NCBI GenBank assembly: GCA_016169945.1
Contig: JADLSH010000393.1
Span: 8,469,501 to 8,533,500 of the forward strand
Direction of reading: 5' to 3'
DNA: 64,000 nt
Source of the DNA: Trachythela sp. YZ-2020
Lineage: Eukaryota; Cnidaria; Anthozoa; Malacalcyonacea; Clavulariidae
Shown here: one piece after another, positions 47,915 to 59,400 of the stretch
Numbering within the stretch: the first letter of the stretch is position 1
Layout: each line of letters begins with the position of its first letter
The notes under the pieces: generated by a model
What the model saw: only the letters and a program-made list of their open reading frames with translations
The model's database searches: none
Told to the model about the DNA's origin: nothing
Made by a program: the position numbers and the translations under genes

Positions 47915-48304
47915 ATATTAACAAGAGAAGGAAGAAACGGGAGGTAAAACTGAGCCCGCAGTATCTGTTACTTGTTGGATTGCGGTTGGAAATAAAAAGT
48001 TGCCAATACAAAAGCTCTCAAAAGCTCTCGAAAGCTTGCATATAAAATAGAAAAAGTTGTGTACAAAATAAAAATCGAGTATATAAAACGAGAACTTGGA
48101 TGTCAAATTTAAAAAGTTGGTATCTAAAATTAAAAGTTCGAATTTTGGCGGCGATGGGACACCATACAAAAAAGCCAGGAAACAATACAAAACCATCTTC
48201 AAGAAGTATTTATTGTTTTATTAAAAGTTAACTTATGTGTTTTTGTATCTTTCCCACCCGCCGCAAGTGTTGGCTTACTTGTCTGGTTTTCGTCTTTTTA
48301 ATGT

Positions 48305-48435
48305 ATAATAAAACAATTATTGGATTCGACTTACGCATGATGTCAATAATTATTCAAACCTCGGTCTATGTTGACCTCGGTCTGAATAATTCTTGATATC
48401 ATTGCTCAGCCTCGTCCAATAATTGTTTATTATCT
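48305..48435. repeat. Palindromic MITE-like hairpin just upstream of the FERM gene
   Basis: ATAATAAAACAATTATTGGA is mirrored by TCCAATAATTGTTTATTAT, with inner TGAATAATT and GACCTCGGTCT inverted pairs. It ends about 135 bp before the FERM gene's first in-frame ATG. Confidence 0.65.
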
Positions 48436-48570
48436 TTATTTATGTAAAGTGCCTGGACAACACAAAGGAATAAATATAATAAGATGGAAAAGATATGAAC
48501 ATCTGGCTCCAGTGAGCTTCGTGAAAGGATCATAAGAAAATTGCTTGTCTATACTATAGTATTAATAGTA

Positions 48571-49630
48571 ATGATATCAAGAAAAGCAAGCAAGCATCAC
48601 GAGGTGTGTGTCTGGAGTTTCTCCCCAGAACCACTACAAAGAATCCATGTTCAACATTATCAAGACAAAATCCTAGTTAACGACCTGTTAACAGCTGTTG
48701 CCCAGGCACTCGGTATAAATAATGAAAATATACAATTATTTGCTATATTTGAAGGATCATTATTAAAGCCATCAGGGAAACTTGACAATAATTATTATTT
48801 GCATTTACCCTCTCAAGAATCTCACTCCATACAAAAGTGGTCATTTGATGTGGAAAAAGAGAAGAGAGCATTAAAATCAGACATGGCAGCATTAAAACTG
48901 TTTCGTTGTCAAGCCTTATCTGATATACAAGAGGGGAGACTTAACCCAAGCCCAGAAGAAATGGAAAAGCTGGACGATTTCGGTTCGTTTGTAGTTGAAC
49001 GTCAATTCATGAGCATTATTTATTCATTAAAAGATTATGGAGCAGTAATTATTGAAAATTGTCAAGTGATCACTGAACTAACATTGCCTCACGTTAGCTT
49101 GGCCAAGAGAGAATATATAACATTACAACTTGATCTTAAAGGACTCACTGTTAATACAGGTATGTTTCAAACTCTATTTTAATACAATCAGTGTAATAAT
49201 TTATTTTTTGTGTTCGCATGTTCCATGTTACTTAAACGCGACATACGCTAATTGTGCTGAACAATAATGGGATAATTAAATAATTTATACAAAATATCAT
49301 ACAAAATATTGATATATGATGTTTAATCTCGTTGTGCAAGGTAACGCAGTGTGTGACATTGCCTGGGAAAGAATTCATATGGTTGGTTCAAGTGGAAACA
49401 TGGTAGAATATGAAGTGTACGTACAGTCTCAGTTGATAAAATGGCTGCGAGTAAGCACATATCAAGCTGATTATCTTAAGGCAGTTACGTCAGAAATCTG
49501 GAAGGTCATCAATGAACGACATCAAACACAAAATGACGACAAAACGTTAATGAAAAGTAATGCAGCTGGTAATAATTGCCAGCCTAAAACGGAGCATCCC
49601 TATCATTTCTCAAACTTTGACGAAATCTAA
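48571..49630 (+). CDS. SNX17/SNX31-type FERM-like protein lacking a PX domain
   Basis: Two exons, 48571-49159 and 49341-49630, join in phase 1 (ACAG/gtatg ... gcaag/GTAAC), giving 292 codons. F1: residues 10-85 (IHVQHYQDKILVNDLLTAVA). F2: 100-165 (DMAALKLFRCQALSDIQEGR, then MSIIYSLKDYGAVI). F3: 170-255 (EYITLQLDLKGL, QLIKWLRVSTYQADYL). The protein ends HFSNFDEI. The run AALxLxxxQAxSDIxxG, the LQLxLxG strand and the acidic FxxFDEI-like C-terminus parallel the FERM-like half of SNX17/SNX31, which binds NPxY-type sorting signals and retriever at endosomes. The usual N-terminal PX domain (about 110 residues) is absent: an in-frame TGA lies at 48496 and no PX-like frame was seen upstream. The first ATG in frame is 48571. 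An upstream exon joined by an unseen splice remains possible. Confidence 0.7.
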
Positions 49631-49772
49631 GTGGTGCCAAATGAAATGAAGTATAAGCTAACAAAAACTTGTAATTGATGGAGCGAGGGGGGATATATTG
49701 GGTTTAATATAACACGAAGTCTCTATAGGGAACAAGACGCTTCTTTGAGCCTCACGCCGCGATGGCTCTGAA

Positions 49773-49778
49773 AATAAA
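49773..49778 (+). promoter_or_regulatory. Polyadenylation signal AATAAA for the FERM gene
   Basis: A canonical AATAAA lies about 143 bp after the stop codon at 49628-49630, on the coding strand. Confidence 0.5.
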
Positions 49779-50387
49779 CTTATAGATTTGAGTACAAGAA
49801 AACGATTACAGGTGTATCATTTGGGTTTTACGGGTCAGTAACTTGCGCAACTTTTTTACTATAGCCATTGCCAGCTGTTTTCCAGTAATGGCGACAGGAA
49901 AATGCGTCGTGACTCGTGTGTGGCAATGGTAAATATCATACTCGTATCTGGGCAACGCAGTGGTATACAGACCACAAGCATAAATATAATACTGCACATT
50001 GTCATTGTCATTGTAAAATGTATTGTATTAAGTCGCGCGTGTGAATATAGCATTAGTAAGGATATATTTTCATGGAGTTCATCAGCAATACGGATTGTGT
50101 AATGGTCCAGCTTTTACACGCTCAATGATGGAGCAAAGCACGTAATAAAGGTCAAAAGGCAGATCGCACGCATCAAGAGGCACAAACCATGTCTTTTGGC
50201 GGATGAAATTAGTTAGTCCTGAACTTCTAACACTTGCCATAAAATGAGTAACTTGTTTTTTCTTTTCAGAAAATGCTATATATAACTTAAACTCTAAACG
50301 AACAAATACGTAAACACGCTTGTTATAAAGGAAATTTAACGATTTCTTGAATCTTAGCTTCCAACTTCAACCGCTCGTCATCTTGAA
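49779..50387. other. No gene recognised
   Basis: Overlapping short frames on both strands, with no domain, splice series or repeat structure. Confidence 0.4.
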
Positions 50388-52112
50388 ATGGTATATGGTA
50401 TATATATTGCTTACATGAACCGTCCGGAAGAAATTTCAGCTACCAAATATTTTGTCAATCCTGCGAGCGGGGATCTAAAAATGATATATTATAGCGGAAA
50501 TATTGCTGAACAGGTGGATGATCTACACATTCTTTTCGGTGATCTTAACGTCGTTACCGCCCCTATGAGAGTCCTGAACTTAAGGTCGGTTTACAGTTCG
50601 CGCGAATTGGTCGCGCGAAGGAGCGAATTTGTCACTGAGCATGCGCGAGGGTTATTTATGGCAAATTTCGTCATTCTACTTGATTCGCAGCGACTGGCGA
50701 AAGAGTTGAAAATTTTAAACTTTTTCGCCAGTCGCCAGCGAACGAATTAAAGTTTAGCCAATCAAGAGCCAGGATTTTTGCAAGTTTGCAAATTTTCGAG
50801 CGAATTTTAAAATGTGTAAACCCGATTCGCTATGTTCGCGCGAATAATTCTCCAGTTCGCGCGACGTATTCGCGCGAACTGTAAACCGGCCTTTAATGCG
50901 CTGAATAATCACGCCCACTTCTTAGTCGAGTATATTAAACAACTTGATTTGGTATGTCCGCAGACTTATAGATGAATACCTAATAGGTTAAAAGAGAAAT
51001 CTGTCCCCCTGGGTTACCCCTCAAATTAAGCAGCGAATGAGGAAGAGGGACTTCCATAAAAAACAGGCAGTAAAACATGATTCACAAACACAATGGGAAA
51101 TTTATAAAGCTGAACGTAATAAAGTAAATATAGAAATGCGTAAGGCACCACCTACAGCCTCGTACACCTCACCACCTCTTCGTTTAAAGGTATGTTTTAT
51201 ATCGCCTAATATAACTTGGAAAAAAAATTCGTGCAAAGGATGAGAGGTAAAAAAAAGATTCCGACACAAGCAAAAAAAATATAAAAAATTCGTGCAAGTC
51301 GAAAAAGTCCCTCTCCCCCCCCCCCCATCACTTTTCTAATGGTCGCCCCTTAATGAACTTCATGTCGATAACACTATTATTTCAGACGATAAATCTATTG
51401 CCGAATCTTTCAACGAATATTTTACAAATATTGGAATGAAACTGGCAGCTGAATCAAATCATTTATATAGTAATTCGTGTGATGACCCAATAACTGACGA
51501 AGGAGTTAACCACTGGCCAGACATACGTTTTAGTTTCTCTGGTATCAGTGTGAGTAATGTTGCCTTACGTTTACAAAATTTAAAAGTTTCAAAGGCAACA
51601 GGAATGGATAACATACCTGCTAAAGTTCTTAAAATGACATCACATATAATTGCGCCATCTTTAACGGCCATTTTCAGTCTGTCTCTTAATACGGGTATAT
51701 ATATATATATATAGATGAGTGGAACTTAGCTCGGATATCTCCAATTTATAAATCCGAAGACCGAAGAAAATGTGAAAATTATCGACCAATTTCAATATTG
51801 CCGATAATAAGCAAAGTATTTGAGAGAGAAGTATTTAGCCAAATATATGAGTATTTAAATGAAAACTCCCTACTGTCAAAATTCCAATCAGGATTTCGAC
51901 CAAAACATTGAACCGTGGCCGCACTTATTCAAATGTGCGACCAATGGTTGACTGATATGGATAATGGCAAGATAAACGGGGTTGTTTTCCTAGATATTCG
52001 TAAAGTTTTTGATTCGATTAACCACGAATTCATGGTACAGAATTTAAATGGTTTGAATCATACTTAATGAATAGGGAGCAAGTATGTTTTGTCAATGGCT
52101 ACACATTTACCT
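50388..52112 (+). pseudogene. Non-LTR retrotransposon (LINE) relic with partial reverse transcriptase
   Basis: Coding pieces in several frames: FGDLNVVTAPMRVLN (about 50539-50583, linker before RT); ALNNHAHFLVEYIKQLD (about 50896-50950) after a MITE insertion; PWVTPQIKQRM-type linker and WEIYKAERNKVNIEMRKA (51004-51150); SIAESFNEYFTNIGMKLA, KVSKATGMDNIPAKVLKM (51390-51700); WNLARISPIYKSEDRRKCEN YRPIS (split here) and KFQSGFRPKH (51718-51912); and VVFLDIRKVFDSINHE, where the catalytic-block Asp is in FLDIRK (about 51980-52030). A deletion follows, then SYLMNREQVCFVNG to 52112. This order is that of CR1/L2/jockey-like LINE reverse transcriptases. Frameshifts, a nonsense codon after RPKH, two insertions and 3' truncation make it dead. 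The YADD block is absent. Confidence 0.8.
50584..50892. mobile_element. MITE inserted in the LINE relic, TTAA target
   Basis: GGTCGGTTTACAGTTCGCGCG is mirrored by CGCGCGAACTGTAAACCGGCC. TTAA lies on both sides (50580-50583 and 50893-50896). Additional CGCGCGAA motifs recur inside. The coding-like LINE linker resumes after it. Confidence 0.75.
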
Positions 52113-52117
52113 TATAG

Positions 52118-52915
52118 TCGATTTCAGCTCACTTTTCAACGCACGGTTCCCAAGTTTGTTGTGAACTTGTCAATTATGTTTCGAAGTTCGGAAATTAGGC
52201 GTGAACTTCGCAACCAACTTCCGAACTTCGGAGTTCTATTTGGATTTCAAATTTCGATTCGGATTTCGAACTTCACTAACAAATATGAATTCGTTTAGTA
52301 CGCAAGGAAAAGCATTATCTGCTAAAGTTAGACAGGAAATTGTTGAAAATGGTTAAATAATGAAGAAATTACCGAAATAATGTGTGATTTCAATTGTAAA
52401 CAATTATTTGACAGGCTCGATTTAGCTCGATTCGGATTTCGGACTTCAATTTGGATAATTTGGGATTTCGCTAATTATATGAATTCGTTCAGTACACAAG
52501 GAAAAGCATTACCTGATAAAGTTAGACAGAAAAGTGTTGCTTGAACTAGAACTAAAAAGCTGAAACGGGTACAGTAGTTATAAATTATTTTTGTTGCGTT
52601 GATTTGGAATTACAAACGGCTGTAAATAAAAACAAACTAGATTATAAAATGTAGCGGGTATAGCCGGGTATTGTTTTCGTTTTGTCGATTTTACAGTGTA
52701 ATATTTTTACGAACAATGTCGTACTGTCAATTCGTTTATTGTAATATTATAATGTCTATAATATTTCATTCATTGAATTATGTATTGCTATTGCTGTAAT
52801 TATCAAAACCGCGAGCTGAACTTGCTAGCTGTCAAACAATTGTTTACAATTAAAATCGCACATTATTTCGGTAATTCCTTCATTATTTAACCATTTTTCA
52901 GTGAGCTGAAATCGA
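52118..52915. mobile_element. Foldback element with short direct repeat
   Basis: Outer ends TCGATTTCAGCTCAC and GTGAGCTGAAATCGA are inverted. Inner inverted arms lie at 52347-52420 and 52830-52905 (AATGGTTAAATAATGAAG, ACCGAAATAATGTG, TGTAAACAATTRTTTGACAG). A direct repeat of about 100 bp (TATGAATTCGTTYAGTAC, AAGGAAAAGCATTA, AAAGTTAGACAG) occurs at 52280-52340 and 52475-52535. It abuts the truncated end of the LINE relic. Confidence 0.65.
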
Positions 52916-53180
52916 ATATAATATTTTCTTAAATCAACGATAACTGTCGGTTTGTCGACCATCCAAATTATCTTTATTTTCTAATATTTAGACATGATGC
53001 AGCCTGGCAACAAAATCTGAGTACAACGCATCTGTGCCAACAGATATTCAGGCAACATGCGTAAATATTTTTGACTTAACATGCGTTGAAATCAGCTGTT
53101 TTGCAAGTTGCGCCAATTTTTGCCGTATTATTTCACCTTAACCTAACGAAAAACTACTCTAGCTTGCTCGTCGTATTTTT

Positions 53181-53312
53181 CGACCTTACATAAAACGACC
53201 TTACATAAAACGACCTTACATAAAACGACCTTACATAAAACGACCTTACATAAAACGACCTTACATAAAACGACCTTAGATAAAACGATCTTACATAAAA
53301 CGACCTTACATA
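53181..53312. repeat. 15-bp tandem repeat, about 9 copies
   Basis: The unit CGACCTTACATAAAA is repeated with rare substitutions (AGATAAAA, GATCTTAC). As 15 is divisible by three, it stays open on the minus strand as a YVRSF pentapeptide array. It lies just past the EMC7 stop codon (minus strand), so it may be in the 3'UTR or beyond it. Confidence 0.9.
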
Positions 53313-53447
53313 CTTGTTAAAGAAAAAAATAATATCCAAGTATAAAGGAAGGATAACATACAGTTTCTTATACATAAGGTACATTAAGGTACATAAGGTA
53401 CTGTACATTAACATACTTGCACAGTAGTGACTGTGAAATTCATATTC

Positions 53448-56400
53448 TTATCGTCGTCGACCAGTAGGAGTTTTCTTAGTTATTGCTTTAACAGCTTTTT
53501 TCTTTTGTCCCGAGGAAAACCAGTTTGTAAGCATGTCTGAGAATTCAGGCATTTCTTGCGATTGATTAAACATATTCATAGAGCTCATTTCCTATGTAAT
53601 ATAAGAAAGTGCGATTAACCACTCTATCGTACACATACATATACCGTACCGTACCGTACCGTACCGTACCGTACCGTACCGTACCGTACCGTACCGTACC
53701 GTACCGTACCGTACCGTACTGTACAGGGTGTTGAATACTCGACTCAAATGTAAATTTCGAAAATAATAAACAGTACAACTTTTAAGATTTTTATTTGAAA
53801 TATTGGTTATTTAGCTTTTCAACGAAAGTTTCTGTGAAAAGATTGGTAAATTTTAATGATAATTTCTACAGCATCACACAAATATAATGCTCTTAAGGTG
53901 GCTCCCTACAGTTATTATAAAAACAAGGGATGAAAATGTCCTTTCCCTATTGCAACACATATCTTCATTCATGTTGAAGTATCTAGTTTTCCTTGGGTAA
54001 TAATATAATATAATATAATACTGTGTGTCCACCAACAACCTAAATCTATATATCGTACAGGTTTGCTATGGGTATGAACACAGTATGAACTATAGTAGTC
54101 ATATCCTCTAAATTGAAAAAAAAAAAAAAATAAAATTACTTGAATTTTATTTTTTTTATTTTTTTTTAAAAAAAATGGAATACTAAGGAATATTATATAA
54201 AAATTAAGGTAGGTTGTGTAGGATGTTTTTTAGATATTTGCAAATTTTTGTTCTGAAAAACTTATCTAAAATTTTCTAAAAAAATTATATATTAAAGAAA
54301 AGTGACTCTAGTTCACGAACCGAAAAAAAAAAAAATTCACGAAAAGGGAAATTAAACTAAAGCCATTAAGCCACGCAAAAAACTTACGCCGCACAACAGA
54401 TTTTCAATTCGACAAGAAACGCATCTGCGCATGTCCTTGTCTTCCGCGGCTGGCTGTAAACAAAAAGTTATTTTTTTTTTGAGGAAAACATGTGTTATTG
54501 TGAGTCTTCTTTTCGTTTTCGTTTCGCCCTTGGTGTTTTTTGGGTCTGTTTGTGTTGGTTTGGTCTTTTTTACCTGGTTTGTTTTTGATTGATTTTGAAA
54601 TTGAATGAATCCATTTGATCTAAATTTGTTTTTATTATTGAAATCGGTATGAAACTTTTCAAAATATTCAACATTCCAAATTTTCGTAAGACAACTCTCG
54701 TGGTGTAACTGTCTGTACTGCAGTTTGTTTTTAGTGTTTTTAAGTTTTATATTTGTTTATTTTGATTATATTACTCTGACTTTGTTTGTGCTATGATTGC
54801 AGTATAAATAATGGATTTAGGATTTTTAATTTTTTAGTCTGCCACAATTTTGGAGCATTATACTTTTTTAATAAACTGATGTAAAAAGATAAACAACATA
54901 AATTACGAAAAAAAATACTAAAAAGAAAGCTTTAGAAACTGGTTAACAAATATACGTAAGCTTTATGATTTTGAATTAACAAACGTTTATAAAAAAAAAA
55001 ATGTTTCTCTTTAAACTCGCGGGAAAAAAAAGTTTCCGCGGCTCACGAAGATTCCACGCGTGAGATGCAGATTTCACTTTCACAGATGCGAGGATAGACT
55101 CTGATCTATATAGATAGGATGCGAAACTGTATTTACTAACGTATACCTTAAGTCTGAATCTAAAAAGATGCTCCTAAGCATTTAAAAATTCTAATTTAAA
55201 AATTATATAATTTACACTTTTCAGTATAGCGGTGGTAATTAAAATCTCCGGTCACTCTTTTACAAAACCCATTATTGATCATGACACAATTTCTAGTTAT
55301 TCTGGAGGAAATGGTACTCAGTCCCCACGAAGAGTGGGCCAATCACGTTTCGTCTTGATGCACGAAAGCGAGGATCCCAGGCCAAATAGGCGGATGTGAC
55401 GTAATTATCGAAAGAGTGTATCTGGGAGTATTTCACGCTTTCAAGTTTTGGGTAATGTGCAGGGTGTATAAAAATGGGTAATCCAACTTTAGCATGTTGT
55501 CGTGCGTTTATTATTTAGTTTATATACTTACTTTTTTCATACTAATAAGGCAATATAAGATCAATCTACGAGTTGAGTGCAAAGCTATTTTCTGCATATT
55601 GAAATTATTCTCATTTCGGATTCAAATTTAGGAATTTTAATAAGATGACGTAACCCATGGACTATTTATCAAGTGATGGTAAATTTATAGAAGGTTCAAA
55701 TCGCGATTTAACAACGAGTAGGTTGTAGGAATTTCGCCCTCTAAAGCCGAAACCTTGGCAACATTAAGTGAAAAAAATACCTTTTGTGTTTCTGGATCCA
55801 TTTGCCCCATCATTTTAGGTAAGACAAGCAGCAAGAGCAATGGAAGAACCATCATTAAAACCTGGAAAATGATAACAATTTATAAAATGATTGACAAGAA
55901 ATTTACATAAATATTGCAGAGTGTTAAACTAGTTCACGGTAGCCAGATCATGATCACCATCTCATAGCGTCAATTTAGCACCTACAGTATGAAGGCGCTA
56001 CTTACAGTATGAAGGTGCTACCTACAGTATGAAGGCGCTACCTACAGTATGAAGGCGCTACTTACAGTATGAAGGTGCTACCTACAGTATGAAGGCGCTA
56101 TTTTAACACCCTCAAATTAACAGTACAGGCAAGTTTGGTTTGGGTATAATTATCATTCATCCTCTTTGGTTACAGTAAATGAATATAATACAAGAACAAA
56201 TTACATCCACAGCCTAATATTTCTTCACTCCAGTCTGATGTCATTATCAGGGGTGATCTAAAGTGACAACGTGGCTCCTTATAAACTTCAAGGATGACGA
56301 AATCGGCGAACAAAGTGGAAAAGACAGCTACCGTCATACCTAATCAAAGCATGATTATTCATATTTATGTACCACGGTTTCAAGCAACGTCTTTGACCAT

Positions 56401-59400
56401 AACGAATGTTTGTTGTTTATGATTCCGGAGTTATATGATTGAACATGTATGCTTTGAACAGAATTAGGTAGCTATCTTTAACAAGAGTATCTCCACCAGC
56501 TTGGGCCATGACCAAGTGAAATGTTAAGAAATTTACAGTGGGGGGCAGGCCTGGCAAAAGGTTCCGCCAATATTCCGGCATGTAGCTAACTAGGCATGAA
56601 CGGAAAGCGAAGTGTAAATGTAATAACCTAAAGAGTCAGTCTAAATGGCATAATTTATTTACTTACTGTATAACACAAAACATACTTCGAATAAAAGTAT
56701 CTTGTGCGCTCAATACACTATATGCGGCGATATTTCGATTTTATTTCAAAATCATTGTGGTTCAAAATAATTGAGGTTTGGCAATGATTTTGAAATAAAA
56801 TCAAAATATCACCGCATATCGTGTATTCTCAGCCTCGTACCCAGGCGCTTTAACGTAGTGTATTCTTGTTTGTAACTCAAATACTGAGCGCACAAGATGC
56901 TTTAATTTGGAGTATGTTTTGTGTAATATTTTCTAAAATTGTTGGCTGGAAATGGATTATTTACTATATACATTGTTTAAATTGCGAGATTAAACTTGCC
57001 CACCGTTCCCTTATTAACATAGCATCTGCACTAGTGGAATACTACTTAGTCCATCCGCTTCTTCCTCCATTCACTTATTTGTTTGGTTTATTTATTTATA
57101 TATTCTCACATTCACTCATTTTGTCTTTTGCTCTCCTTTTTCATTACATCCAAAAATGTGCTGGGAACTGAAACGTTTTCTGGGACAAATGGTCCTGTGG
57201 TGTGATACTTTTTCCACCCGTGGCCAGAGAGGGAGGGGGGGGGGTCAAAAACTTATATCAGTGTCCAAAGTAAAACAACGTGACACCGAATATTGCTTGA
57301 AATCAGTTACTAAAACAAAATTTGGAAAAATTGTTTGTGTTTGAAGAGCAAATGCCCCCCATTGGGGTCTGGGGAGCAAATGCCCCTACAGTAGCATGGC
57401 CCTTAAAATATGCCTTGGCAATGATGATGAAGACATCAGACTGGAGTGTTGAAACATGGTGAAAACTGAGAAAACATGTGTGAAAACTCAGTGTGTTACA
57501 CTTACCATAGGATTGAACAGGAAATCTTTGATTTTCCATGCTTCACGTTTTTCAAAAAACTTGGCTGGTTCCTTAGCTTTAAATTTCAGAGGATATGGTT
57601 GTGTAACAACAGCAGAGTTTTGAAGAAAGTTCACCTTTCTTGCTCTTATTTTGCCTCGCTTAGCATTGATATCCACACGCACTGGTTCAAATAAATGATT
57701 GGGTGAGGCTACTTCAACAATATATGAACCAGATGGAACATCACTGATGATAAATGAACCATCTGCTTTAAGAAAACCAATATATTCACCACCGTTTGCT
57801 AGAACTCGTGTTTGACTTGTCCATTCTAAAATCACATTAAAGCATTTAAAACATCACTCGTCTACTACATTACGATACCGTACTAAATATGTGCCAATGA
57901 GTGAGCAGAGTGAGCGAAGACGTTAGAAAATAAGAAAAATATTGTGTATGCAGGTGAAAGATTGTTTTATCTTCATGTTTGGAAAGCCAAAGTTAACTGT
58001 TCAAGCAATAACATTCCATGATGTTCCTTTCATTTTGGTTAAGGCAAAGTAGCAAATTGTCAAAATAATTTGGCAATTATCCTGCTAAGGCAAAAATACG
58101 AGGATTGCATTGAGACAAATCATGGTATATGTATTATGTACACATTGAATTCCAAAAGTTCAGGTATCTTAGCAGACTGGGATATAGTTTACCATACCCA
58201 ACTAAATATGCAAGTATTTTATGATGGCATGTGTTGGATACCACATAAAAATTAATTCAGTATTTGTTAGCATGTTAATTTTTATGTATGCATTTAGTGG
58301 AAATTCAGGTAAGGTAAAATGCCAAAGTAAATTAACTTAAGGTTATCAATAGATGTATATCTAAAAATGTTTTCTTACAAACTGAGGCAAAGCAATATTT
58401 GATTGCTTGAGTACCTCACTGTCAGACTGGACTGCGTACACGGAATTTTGGCGACAAGTTGTATTGTTCCTTGTGTATTTCAATGCTGTGGTCTTCTACT
58501 TTGTATATAATTATATCAAGGCATATTGTATGTATTTAAGAGCGTCCGCAGCAGCTTGCGAATGAAAGAGAATTGTTTGACATCGTCAAAGATTTCTCTG
58601 TATTTAAAGTTATGTGTAAAGGCTCAAGTCTATACTTTCTATTAAATAGACAACTTTAAACAGATAACTTTAACCAGATAACGTTTCAATACCTGCCAAC
58701 TTTGGAAGTCCTAAAACTGAAGATTGTCTACTACATTGTTGTATATTGTAAGCAACCGAGTAAATATGTGTACAACATTACAGTCCATTTTCAAAACAAT
58801 CGTACGACTAGGTCTTGTGCAAATTGTTCCTGAATATATAGACCTCCAAAGCGGCACTGTAATTTTATAGTCATGAATAATGTAAACACGGGTATTGTCA
58901 CTTAAATATATCTTTAAATTTCAGATTTTCCAAGAGTGTACTACCATATTGCTGTATACTGTTGGAAAGAGCGTAAAAGTTTGTAAAATATAGTCGAATT
59001 TCAGAGATCAGAACAATCGTTAAACTAATCTAGATCTGAATTTCGTTCTGAATATGGGAAGTTTTAAGTGCCGTGGCGGTGTAATCTCAGCTAGCTGTAA
59101 TGTTATAGTGTGGCATAATATATACACGCCTATCTTTAAAAGTCTGGTTTTATAAGGATATGTTACTATAGTGCTGTATACCGTTGGAAAGAACATAAAA
59201 AACTGTAAAACATGTGGAATTTTCTGAACACTCGTTTATCGATCTTGCGTACTAAATGCGGCACTGTAATTTTATCATTCTGGCATAAGTATAAAACATG
59301 CGTATTATTGGTCAACACTTGAATATATTTAAGATTTCGGATTTTCTAGGGATGCGCTAGTATATTGCTTTATACTGTTGGAAAGCGCGTAAAAATCTGC

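Noticed and set aside
53154..53414. Minus-strand frame with an (F)YVRS(F) pentapeptide array
   Set aside because: It is a translation of a 15-bp tandem repeat, downstream of the EMC7 stop and without independent gene evidence.
55981..56100. CRISPR-like array (regular short repeats)
   Set aside because: Units are contiguous 20-bp tandem copies with no spacers, in a eukaryotic intron.
57156..57344. Plus-strand frame with RGRGGG near EMC7 exon
   Set aside because: It runs through a poly-G repeat block and is antisense to the EMC7 intron; no domain.
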